Source of the DNA: Echinometra lucunter | Lineage: Eukaryota; Echinodermata; Echinoidea; Camarodonta; Echinometridae | Assembly (NCBI GenBank): GCA_029962745.1 | Contig: CM057155.1 | Location: forward strand, 30,378,506-30,442,505 | Length of the DNA: 64,000 bases | Direction of reading: 5' to 3' | Shown here: positions 14,330-23,816 of the stretch, piece by piece | Layout of the letters: each line of letters starts with the position of its first letter | Position numbering within the stretch: position 1 is the stretch's first letter | The notes under the pieces: generated by a model | The model's database searches: none | Told to the model about the DNA's origin: nothing | What the model saw: the letters and a program-made list of their open reading frames with translations, nothing else | Program-made: the position numbers and the translations under genes

Positions 14330-17300
14330 CAGTTGCACAGAGTAGATTGAAAAGTAAATTAAATGTAGTAAAAGTTTTTTTTTTTAAGTTATTTCTGCTT
14401 TAATTTACCTGTCAAAGCAGCCCCTCCAGTCCTGGATGTACTTCCATAATGAAGCAAACTCATTGAAATTTATTGTGCCATTCCTATTATTGTTTTTAAG
14501 AACAAAAGAAAAAGGAAAAACAAATGATACACTTGTTAATGCATACCAAAGAGGGTATCATTGCTTTTGAAGCGTAATGTCACGGTAATGAAAAAATACA
14601 GAATGATCAAATTTATCTTTTGGAGAAAAGGCAAAGTCCAAATAGATATATCCATTATGTCCTTTGCATAAAACCTTGACATGGACTATAAACACAAAGG
14701 AAAATGAAAAGTGATTTATATCTTTTATATCAAGCCCTAAGTCCTTCCATCTCTCATTTAGCACTTCACTTTACAAGAAATAAAACTGTACTCATCAGTT
14801 TAGAATTGTGAATATCTTGTTAAATCAAACAAATCTAAAACAAGTATTATGAAATGCTACACCTAAAAATGTACCTTGGATTTAAACATAGCATGAGGCA
14901 ACATAACTCACAAAAAGGGTACAGGTGTAGCAAAAAAAAAAAAAATTGTTAGTCATACATGTAGCTCTGGAAATTTATGATTTCATAATTTTCTCTCAAA
15001 TTCCTTCTCCTAAACATTTCTCCATACAAAATCTATCTAAATACAACATGATGTTAAACTGTTACAGAACACTATATCCTATCACAAAAGTTGGGCTCAA
15101 AAGTAATAGAGGCCCCACTATAACAGAAACACAATAGGCAATTGCAAAACTGAACCACCAAAGTTTTGAAATCTACATGTATATATGATGTGTTCCAATG
15201 CACAAAAACATAACAAATCATTCAGTTCGGAGCTCCTGTGAAAAAACAACAACAAATATGGGTGGAGCCAAACAAGTTCTCCAGTCTAGGTCCAGGCATA
15301 TATTATACAAAAAAACATTATCAAAGCCACGCAAATACACATATCTTCAGAACAGTGCAGATACTAATAAATCTTACAAATGAATAACATCATGGCAACA
15401 GAATGTTAGGTGGAAGTAAAGAACAAGGATTTGAAAAATGAAAAATCAGTGTACAGAATATGTGGAGTTATTACAAGGAAAATGTTTTACAGATCTGGGG
15501 GCTGTTTCACAAAGACTAAGATTGACTGAAATCGTACATAACTATGGCTGACCATTCATGCCATATTTTTTTTTCACCATGGGTCTCTCGTAGGATTTGC
15601 AAATCATGGTCATAAATCTGCAGAACTGACATTTCTTCATAGTTCATTGATGAAGAAAACAAAAAAGGTGAATTCTGCAAATTTGTGCCCATGATTTTCA
15701 CATCCCTTGAGAGAACAATAGTAAAAAAAAAACAGTGGCATGAATGGCCGGCTATAGTTAAGTGCGATTTGAGTCAGTTTTAGTCTTTGTGAAACATCCC
15801 CCTGGATCAACTGGAACACAGCATGACGAATGACAAAGCTAGCCTGTGCATACGGTATAAAAACATACAACCAAACTCAAGTCACACTGTATTCTACTTC
15901 ACAATTTATTTTAGAATGATGATATCTAGGGTGAATAAAAGACTTATGAGCAAACAAGAATGAATTGAATTCAATGTGTTTTTATTTCATGACATTTCAT
16001 CTTATCTTTAGAATACAAGTTTGTAAGTATGAATTATGAAAAGAAATACACATGGGGCAGGCAAAGTTTGAAAAAATTTCCACTTGAACTACTCATAGTT
16101 TTGCCAAAAACATTTTTCAGAAAATTCAATATGCTTCTCATCAAGAAAGAAAATTTTCAATAGAAAATTCTTTGGGTCAAAGTCCTGTATGCTCAGAGCA
16201 TGCTCCTTACAGTGTGTTGGCATTATGAAGCAGCAGTCAATCGTATCCTTGAACCTATCCTACAACAGAGAGGCTTAACATTTGTGTATCGCCTCTTAAC
16301 GTCACAGTCAAATTCTAAAGTCTTGATATAGAGGGCAAGAAATCATAGCAATATTCTTCAGGTCATGGCAATTTTTTTAAAAAAGACTATTGCTGTTGTA
16401 ATGTATTGAATTGAAACTGATAAAACTGGAGGGGGTATTAAATTTTTTTCCAGAAGAAAATCAATTGGCAAAAAGGTGTGTCTAAATTTGCAATAATTCA
16501 TATTAGAATATAAATTTGTAGTAAATCAGACCATAAGGTCAGTAAATAGGGGGTACTTTCAGACCAAAGCTATTTGTAAAGAGGATAGGTTTGAGGTTAA
16601 GAATGACTGCTGCATTGCTAGTAGGGTGCATTCATTCACCTGTCTTGGTCAAACATGCCGATCATAAGCCTACATGTCTCATGATTGAACGGTGACCAAT
16701 TCCCATTAAGCAATGCATGTTGTAGCTCATCGGCGCTTATTCCACCGCTACCATCTGCATCAACTGCCTAGACAAGAGATTATAGTGCCACAACAAAAGA
16801 CAAAGATAAGACACGACAATCAAACATTCAAGGTTAAATAATCAAGGACATTTACCTATCCTTGTCGAACATTCCGATCATAAGGCGGCACGTTTCAACG
16901 TTGAAGTTGGAATTATTCGCATTGAGGAGTGCTTGCCGAAGCTCTTGTGCAGTGATGGCGCTGCTATTATCTTGATCTACTGCCTAGTGTGATATATAAG
17001 AAGGGTTGGGGGTCAGGTTGCATTGATAATCTGGCTACAGCTAGAAATACTACTAAGCTCCATAATGCCACCAAGTAATTGAAAATAGTACTGCTTCACA
17101 AATAAATTAGAAGGAGTAAGACAGTAAAGTTTAAATGAGAACACTACGAGATGTGCAATCTATTGTAATTTGTCAGGGAAGATGAATTAATCACTAGAAC
17201 TCACATCATAAAATGTTTATATGCTCATTTGTTTTCTCATCAGCTAGTCTGATTTGCACCTTTAAGAGCAAATCATTAAAGAATTGATATTATTAATATT

Positions 17301-20300
17301 AACTAGTGAATGAGTAAATTACGCGATGCGTAATATATATCCCCGCCTGAAATGCAGATCTTTGAAATGACCTGCATAAATTTGCATGATCAATGAATCT
17401 CAAAATTCTGTGTAGGTGTTGTGTGTACCTCATGTAGCTCTACCAGATGAAACAAAAAAAATCAGAATCGGTCAACAAATGAAGGAGAAGAAGCATTATT
17501 TTTCGATTTTGGAATAAAATTTGAATAAATTAGCATAAATAATGTTTGAGACAAAATTTCAAAATTCTGTGTAGGAGTTCTAAGTGCCTCATGTAGCTCT
17601 ACCAGATGAAACAAAAAATAAATAAACAAAAATCAGTTGACAAATAAAGAAGATGCATTTTCTGTGATTTTGAATAAATTTGTATAAATTTGCATGATTA
17701 ATGAATTTTAAATTGTTTGTAGAAGTCAGGAAGCCCCCATCAAGCCCAGTCAGTCAGACCAATCAGAATCAAAATTGGCCAAGGAATGACAGAGAAGAAG
17801 AAAATTTATCATTTTGAGCACACACAGACACACCACCACACACACAGATGCACAAACGTAAAGAGCCTGTTTCATAATCCCCTCCCGAGCTTTGTTCGGC
17901 GGGGACAATCAAAATTATGAATCTGTAAATTGATATTATGAATTGTTATTCTTAAAATTCATTCTATTGTAACCATTTGTGTTTCAATATGTATGAAATT
18001 CATGAAAATTCCATCAACAACAAAAAAATCAACAACAAAAAAATCAACAGAAAAAAATTCAACAAAATCATCAACACATCAGCAACAAAAGACCATTCTT
18101 GAAGGGGGAAATGCATGTTTTCTCAGTTATTAGCAAATAATTATTACTTTTTACTGCTAGTGCTACATTATTTGATAAAATATGATCTATCTGACTACCT
18201 ACAATAAAACTGATGGAATTAGTATTCAAAGTAATACCATTTGCAAATTTTTATGAGGAAATTATTTTCAACTGCTCAATATGCAGGTAGTTTGGAAGAA
18301 AAGGAATGCGTAAATTCCTTTATCCCTTGGATACAATATCATTTGATATGAGCGATTCCATGGAAAATGCTCACTTTGCCTAAAATCATCAAATTAGAGA
18401 CTCCAGAAATACACAAGCCAACATCACAAATTAAAATGAGATCATACACTTTTAAGGATGTGAAATTTGGAATGTCAGAGCTTTGTTTCAGTGATAATAT
18501 TTAAAATAATATAGTTGATTATCTCACTTTGAACCACGACCAAAGGTTTGGGTCTGCACCTGGAGGGGCACCCCCAGGGCCACCAGCTGGGTTGTATCCC
18601 GGGGCACCATAGCTGAAAAAAAAAAAATCGACAGCATCAGACAGAAAGTTATAAAGCAAAGGATCCTTGCTAAACAAAATTGAAACAATCCAAACAATTA
18701 CAATGCAAAACTCTCATACAGAAAGTCTGAATTTTTCAAGGTCTGAATGTAACAGACGCATGTAACTTTTACCTTAGCTTATTTGCTTAATTGCAGTCAA
18801 TTTTTCTGAGCAGCCTCAATCAAAATCACAAGCCCCCATACAAGCAACAGTAGGAATTCTTTACCAATCTAATCATGTTCAACTATCTTCATATTTTGTT
18901 TCAAACTGATGCATGCATAGTGAACATAAAAGACAATAATAAAACAAGTAATACATTCATGGAACAAAGGTGTGCAACGTCCTATACATATTTTTAAAAC
19001 TTAGCCCAAAATACCATTTGCTATGCCTTCTTAGATGCATTTGTTTATGTATTTATTTTATTTTTGCAATGCTATTCATTTTGCCAATGTAAACATGTGA
19101 AACATGAATAATCAGCTTCAACTACTTTTCCTGCAAAATTATGTACTGTACATACTTGATTGCACAAAATCATTACAGAATTTAACTGATGAAGTGAGGA
19201 AATACCTTAATTTCTCAGATTAGCCTAAAGCTGTAAGCAAAAACAAATTAATACTTTAGAACGACATTAATGTCTTCTCACCCTTGTTGTGGAGGAGGTG
19301 CACCATAACGCGGTGCTTGCCCACCATAGCCTGGTGCCTGACCTGGCGGTGGAGCACCATAACCAGGTGCTTGTGCTGGAGGTGGTGCCCCATACCCTGG
19401 TGCTTGTCCCGCTGGTGGGGCACCGTACCTTGGTGCCTGGCCGGCAGGTGGTGCACCATATGCTGGATTCTGACCGGAAGGGGGAGCCCCATATGCTGGC
19501 GCTTGTCCATGGGGAGGGGCATAGCCTGCTTGTGGAGCTGATGGATTGGTGGCTGGTGGGGGTGCCTGACCATATCCCCCAGGCTAGGGTGGAAAAACAC
19601 AAAACAGAAAATACAAAATGCTGGCATATATAAAAGCAACTGTAGTTACAAAATGAAGAAAAACTGAAATTTCCACATTTACAGGCAGCTAGCTAGTAGC
19701 TACATCTGGATTCAGTCGTAGATTGACTAGATTTCACCTCCAAATACAGAGGTTTTCAACCAATTCTCTGCTTTCCTACTCAATAGACTACTGCACTACT
19801 AACCCGGCCATATATTTACTGCACTACTACAGCATAATGCGCAGTCACGGTCAACAAACCTGCGTTTTTCTTTTCTTTCTAGATATCTGAATACCATAAC
19901 CATGAGAAGTCCTTACAAATGCCAGTACTGTCGGTACAAAAATAATAATAGGAAGGTCATCAGACACCATGAGGAGGAACATCTAAGTAGGCGACCCAAA
20001 GAAAGTCGACCCCGGGCGTCCTCCTATAGGAGAAGGTTATATACACCGGACTTCATGATCCGAAACCCACCTGACCAATGCCAGTCTATCACCCCAAACC
20101 GATCTCTCCACTCCCTGATACACCGGAAAAACACACATCAGTTCAATCCACCACTTCAAGCCCCGCCAAAGAACTTCCAAGCCCTGTCCAACCTTCAAGC
20201 CCCATCACTATCATACCAGAAGGAACTTCGGAACAACAACCTCCAATATTACCGACCCCTATGGAAAAAGAGCCCATCAACATCACAGACACCGCCGACA

Positions 20301-21158
20301 TCACAGATACCACCAACATCCAGGATACCACTGAAAACACAGACAACACAAGCATAGCTACTGATGCAGAATGGGAGGAAATATTCACGCAGCACCCGAG
20401 CACCCAGACAGTATGCCCAGAAGACCACATCAGCAGGCTGATGCACCGATGTCGATCGGAACTAGAAAAACTAAAAAATAACGGCCCCATTACTAATGGC
20501 TTGTGCCAGAACTCGTATCACGTACTCAGGAGCGGTGAAACAGTCACACAAATCACAGAAACTCTACACCTACCTGGAGGAGGATTCTATACCCGACATA
20601 CTTACAAAGTCCAAAAGAAATAATTTGTCTACATGACTTCTATTTCTGTCTCTTAATATTATCGATACTTCTATGTACTTGATCTTCTTTCTACCACTAT
20701 ACCATGCACTACATATTTCTCTCTCCCTTGAGAACTTCATGACATTCTCCGGATTACTGTAAGATTATTTTCTTGCATGATAAGCGGTTGAGATGTTGTT
20801 CACTGAAGGATGGATGTTCCTTAAACTATATGTTTCCGTATCTCAATTTTCCTCTTTTCTATCCATCTTTCTATTCTTTACTTCTTTGCCTAATTTTCTT
20901 CCTTCCTTCAGTGCGTGTATATATACATGTACATGTATATGATATTTGTAATGCCACTGAATAGATATTCTTTTTGAGTACTTACTTATTATCATGCTCA
21001 CGTTTGTTCTTGAGCATCACTTCTTTGGAGTTTTTCAAATTAAATGTAAATTCACCATTAGACTGAGTGGTATTTTGGAAAATTTGGAAGGAACAGCCAA
21101 TGCTTCATGAAGATTGTATATATAAGTATTAGACTATGAGCATGATGATTGATTGATC

Positions 21159-21206
<48 letters not shown>

Positions 21207-21297
21207 AATATTGGTTGTAATTGATAGGAATAAGAGAGAGCAATGAGGTATACAAACAGGTGGCCTCAAGAAGCATTAGCCTTATTCTTTCAAATAA

Positions 21298-21334
<37 letters not shown>

Positions 21335-23549
21335 TAGTAATTGATATTCTCTTTATAACTCTGTGTATATGTAGTTTGCCTGAACTTGGATAAATCTATA
21401 CATTATATTTAACTCCAAGAAGGATACTAATTCTATTTAAGAAATATTTTCACATGATGTTATGTGTTAGAAATGCGAAGACGCATTTTCAAGGAGAGGG
21501 GGGCTGTGTAACAAACCTGCGTTTTGTTATTAACTTAGAAGCTTTCATATAGTTAGCACTCTTACTCTTGAAATATTTATAAAACTAGTAATTTCACCTC
21601 TTACCTTGTTTTCACATCTCCCTCCGGTAAGGTTTCGCCCTCCTCCTGTTAAGATTTTAATTACTGGCTTCCAAAGCCTTAATGAATTCTTGCCTAGGGA
21701 GTGTCGATACCTCTCTTTATTATGGCGTGATTTTAAGTTCTTAAAGCATTCTTTTTATAAACAGAACTGTGCAAGCGCGTATTCCGGAAACAATCGCGAC
21801 TTTGCCAACTTTGCTTACTACATGTATGACGTAGCACAGCGATGCGCTTCAAGCTCAAAACTCTTCTTCAAAGCTCGTAAATTTTTTTGCATCAAATTAA
21901 GGAATACAAATTAACAGAGTTCTCTTTAAGTCAAATTTGTAATAGAAAAATTAGGTAAACACGGATTGGTAAAGTTTCTCTAGGCAAGCAATATTTCAAT
22001 TCTCTCCTTGGAATCTCTTCCGAGGGAGTTCTGTTTCTCTTTGACAAAATGACGTCATAGCCTTTCTCTTAATCCAAAAGCTTCGATAAATTGATGCTAT
22101 TTCCTCAGATAATTAGTAAACTGAGACAGATGATAAAAGAGATTATTACTGATGTATTGACTTTATAAATTTCTCAATTGAGGACATTAATTCTCTTACT
22201 TGTAAACAAGTATTTACTGAGATATAGTGTAATTTACGATATAAATCTCCTTCAAGAAGGATCAAATCTAAGTCTTTCTAGTGCTTGCGCGGAGCTGCGC
22301 GTGACATAAAAATATGAGGATTGGCGATACTCTTTATCTCGGTAAAACTGGAGAATTATGTATATAACTTTTATTTGCTCTACTTTTGTCTTGTAATAAT
22401 GATCTAAGTCGATGTAAATCAATTTAATCTTGTATATAAGATAAATCATTTTACTGTCTAATGCATTTTCAGATTTATAAAACGCAATTTTCCATAGACA
22501 ATCTAGGACAGGTTCTGTGCACTGTACATTCTCGGCACAGCGCAGTTTTGGTATACAGGAATTCAGCGCGTTTTCCCCTACGTCCGCAATAAGCGCATAA
22601 ATATAAGAAGCTGTCATTAAACGTCTGGCTTCGTTCCCCCCCCCCGGAACCTGGGTTACCTCACTTGGCTCTCTCAAGCCTAACAGGTATAACACACCCA
22701 AGACCCAACAATGGCCCCGAACTGTTGACTTGTCAAAACAAACTTCTCTTAATTCGAGAAGTTAATAATCTGTTTCCCGAAAACCCATAAGCAATTGTCT
22801 ATGGAAGCTTGACAGATATTAATCTATTATATACATGTAAGTCTATTCCAAGAAATAATAACTTAGATTTTCAGCTATAGTATAAGCACGTTTTATTTAC
22901 GTAATAAGTATAGAAGAAGAACTCGATATAAGGATTAGATGCATTGAGGATTCATTGAAATAAATTGAATTTATTTGAACTACAGAGATATAACATAATT
23001 AAACAATTGGATTTATTTAAATAGAGATATTCAGATCCAACATAATGAAATGAATTATTGAGATAATACTGATAGTACAGTCTACAGAATTGATGTAAAT
23101 TGTAACTAGACCTAACACTAACAGTCATGACAGTGGCAAATTTCCTGTTCAGAACCTAAAATCTGAGCCCAAAGAAACTGTTTTATTTTCTCTGAGTGTG
23201 ATAAATAGACTTCTTCACATATCTCTAAGCGTGATAAATAGAATTCTTCACATAATTATTTTCTCTGAGAGTGATAAATAGACTTCTTCCCAATGCCATG
23301 GCCCATGCAATGATGCATGGGTTTCATTACTCTCATGCATGAGTGAATGCCTTCGTGATGCCGATACGCGGGCGCGATGGGTGTGACCGCAACTAGCCGC
23401 CTTCACGAAGACATGCAAGAAGAAGTATGTTAAATACTAATCTAATCTTAGTAGCAGTAATAATCAATTAACACACAAAAGCACCAGCTCAATAAAAAAC
23501 TTACATAATTCGGATTGTACGGCTGCTGCTGACCCCACGACATGTTCAT
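9457..23549 (-). CDS. PEF1: Peflin, penta-EF-hand protein (last exon not located)
   Basis: Exons in transcript order: 23549-23505, 19583-19282, 18612-18528, then either 16983-16856 (4a) or 16767-16640 (4b), then 14483-14409, 13042-12968 and 9625-9457. All introns are GT-AG and phases match throughout. With one version of exon 4 the sum is 879 nt, 293 codons; human peflin has 284 residues. Exon 1 starts [15 protein letters not shown]; exon 2 is a run of about eight YGAPPxGQAP-type repeats, the peflin N-terminal signature. EF1 is in exon 4, EF2 spans exons 4/5, EF3 ([12 protein letters not shown]) is in exon 6, and exon 7 carries a degenerate EF4 ([12 protein letters not shown]) and the start of EF5. 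A donor (GAT|GTGAGT) ends exon 7, so about ten more codons lie further left. Peflin pairs with ALG-2/PDCD6 and acts with CUL3-KLHL12 on COPII coats; that is family knowledge. Confidence 0.93.
9662..9962. mobile_element. MITE with GCGCTTTCAGATATGAG inverted ends
   Basis: The ends are inverted copies of each other (GGCGCTTTCAGATATGAG at the left, CTCATATCTGAAAGCACC at the right) and the interior has no ORF. It lies in PEF1 intron 6, about 35 nt from the exon 7 acceptor. A diverged relative is at 34429-34779 in DRC3 intron 10. Confidence 0.75.
10100..10720. repeat. 157-bp tandem repeat, four copies
   Basis: The landmark CTTGCAGGTAAACT recurs at 10171, 10326, 10483 and 10640, spacings of 155, 157 and 157 bp. 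Each unit also holds TGACCTTTGACCT-like, CCATGTGACCTC-like and ATGACCCAAGTTTAG-like blocks. The array lies in PEF1 intron 6. Confidence 0.88.
10725..12500. repeat. 29-bp polypurine/polypyrimidine minisatellite, about 1.8 kb
   Basis: The plus strand is nearly pure purine (AACATAGGGAGAGAAGATGG core). Successive cores are 29 bp apart (for example at 11222, 11251, 11280 and 11309), with variants such as AAAGCGAAACATAG and GATTGACAAACATAG. The minus strand is open in three frames over 500-600 codons because the unit has no stop there and its length rotates the frame; the predicted Ser/Phe/Leu/Pro proteins are not genes. The tract is inside PEF1 intron 6, where the transcript reads as CU-rich RNA. 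Confidence 0.93.
13065..13560. mobile_element. TTAA-flanked MITE, family 2, copy 1
   Basis: A 496-bp unit with inverted ends TTAAAGGCATTGGCTAAC and GTTAGCCAATGCCTTTAA. Copies 2 and 3 are at 59621-60115 and 63261-63756 and align over their whole length. If TTAA is the target duplication, the element begins AGGCATTGG, consistent with a piggyBac-type target. It sits in PEF1 intron 5, only 22 bp from exon 6. A short minus-strand open frame inside recurs in all copies and is not a recognised protein. Confidence 0.8.
15497..15802. mobile_element. Palindromic-end MITE in PEF1
   Basis: The ends are GGGGGCTGTTTCACAAAGAC and the inverted form GTCTTTGTGAAACATCCCCC. The interior also pairs partly (ATGGCTGACCATTCATGCCA with TGGCATGAATGGCCGGCTAT). 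No ORF. It lies in the intron upstream of PEF1 exon 5. Confidence 0.7.
16640..16767 (-). CDS. PEF1: PEF1 alternative EF1 exon 4b (conserved form)
   Basis: A 128-nt exon with acceptor TTGTCTAG and donor AG|GTGAAT, entering in phase 0 and leaving in phase 2. It encodes [20 protein letters not shown] and ends in [10 protein letters not shown]. The EF1 loop is [12 protein letters not shown] with all calcium ligands present. [12 protein letters not shown] resembles human peflin NCNWSSFNDETC more than copy 4a does, so 4b is the likely ancestral form. Confidence 0.9.
16856..16983 (-). CDS. PEF1: PEF1 alternative EF1 exon 4a (duplicate form)
   Basis: Also 128 nt, with acceptor CACACTAG and donor AG|GTAAAT, and the same phases as 4b. 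It encodes [20 protein letters not shown] and ends in [10 protein letters not shown]. The EF1 loop is [12 protein letters not shown]; ligand positions are kept but the central Gly is lost, and NWS becomes NNS. It is separated from 4b by only 88 nt. The open frame, intact splice sites and amino-acid conservation argue that it is a used exon and not a relic. Confidence 0.88.
17335..17910. repeat. Degenerate internal repeat in PEF1 intron 3
   Basis: Blocks such as AAAATTCTGTGTAGG, CTCATGTAGCTCTACCAGAT and TAAATTTGCATGAT recur two or three times at about 130-180 bp spacing. The stretch is bounded by CCCCGCC on the left and CGGCGGGG on the right. This is probably an old mobile-element fragment. 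No ORF is present. Confidence 0.5.
19902..20623 (+). pseudogene. Broken retroelement-type ORF with a C2H2 zinc finger
   Basis: Two overlapping open frames in different phases (19902-20357 and 20078-20623) look like one coding region split by a frameshift. The first begins [15 protein letters not shown] and has a C-x2-C-x12-H-x3-H finger at about residues 8-28. The second is rich in Pro/Thr/Ser and ends in a segment with [20 protein letters not shown] recognise no family. An acceptor-like TTCTTTCTAG lies about 20 nt upstream of the first ATG, so it may be read from a spliced RNA. Its place left of the polypurine tract suggests a 3'-proximal ORF of the LTR element. A host intronic gene is less likely. 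Confidence 0.5.
21160..21208. repeat. (GAT)n microsatellite
   Basis: About 16 consecutive TGA/GAT triplets inside the retroelement 3' region. Confidence 0.9.
21491..21503 (+). other. Polypurine tract before LTR
   Basis: AAGGAGAGGGGGG immediately precedes CTG and the TGT that starts the LTR. This is the position and composition expected for plus-strand priming in an LTR retrotransposon. Confidence 0.65.
21507..22710 (+). repeat. Long terminal repeat, about 1.2 kb
   Basis: It begins TGTAACAAACCTGCG after a polypurine tract and ends CCCAACA, giving TGT...ACA ends. It is followed one base later by a primer-binding-site-like sequence. No second full copy exists in the window, so the boundaries rest on the flanking motifs. 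Confidence 0.6.
22712..22729 (+). other. tRNA primer-binding-site-like sequence
   Basis: TGGCCCCGAACTGTTGAC lies one base after the LTR end. TGG plus a CCGAAC core is the usual complement of a tRNA 3' end (CCA and T-arm). The matching tRNA was not identified. Confidence 0.6.
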
Positions 23550-23816
23550 ATAAAACTACCAGATAATTAAAAAGAGGAGCTTGAGTCTTGTGTATGTTGT
23601 GAAAGCTTGTTGCTGGCCGGCTAGCTATGGTGGCTGAAAAGTAAAAAAAAACAGAATGAACCTTAAGAAGGCTAGCTAGGCTCAGCTAGCTCACGTGTCG
23701 TCTAGTACCTCCTGCAGACTTTTAGCCCAGCTGATCTCAGCCGCCGATCGGAGCGCGCGCTAGCTAATCTCTGCGTGATTTTGATGTAACGTGCGTGTAA
23801 CGTGGGCAAAGTAAGA
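23550..23816. promoter_or_regulatory. Bidirectional PEF1/ATPAF2 promoter region
   Basis: The start codons of PEF1 (minus) and ATPAF2 (plus) are 267 bp apart with no room for separate promoters. The interval is more GC-rich than its surroundings and holds a CACGTG E-box near 23691. No TATA box is evident. Shared control of the two genes is inferred. Confidence 0.7.

Larger units (their letters stand above)
19850..23480 (+). mobile_element. LTR retrotransposon remnant in PEF1 intron 1
   Basis: The order is: a partial LTR-start-like motif (AACAAACCTGCGTTTT near 19853), a broken ORF (19902-20623), about 870 bp of AT-rich non-coding DNA, a polypurine tract (21491-21503), an LTR (21507-22710) and a tRNA primer-binding-site-like sequence (22712-22729). 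Internal sequence therefore flanks the LTR on both sides, as in a tandem or one-LTR-circle arrangement, or a rearranged copy. No reverse transcriptase, protease or integrase frame is visible. The right boundary is uncertain. Confidence 0.6.

Noticed and set aside
19256..19639. Several overlapping ORFs on both strands
   Set aside because: Only one minus-strand frame is real: the Tyr-Gly-Ala-Pro-Pro repeat of PEF1 exon 2. The others are shadows of its repetitive, GC-rich codons.
22252..22701. 149-codon minus-strand ORF
   Set aside because: It lies inside the LTR, antisense, with no recognisable domain.
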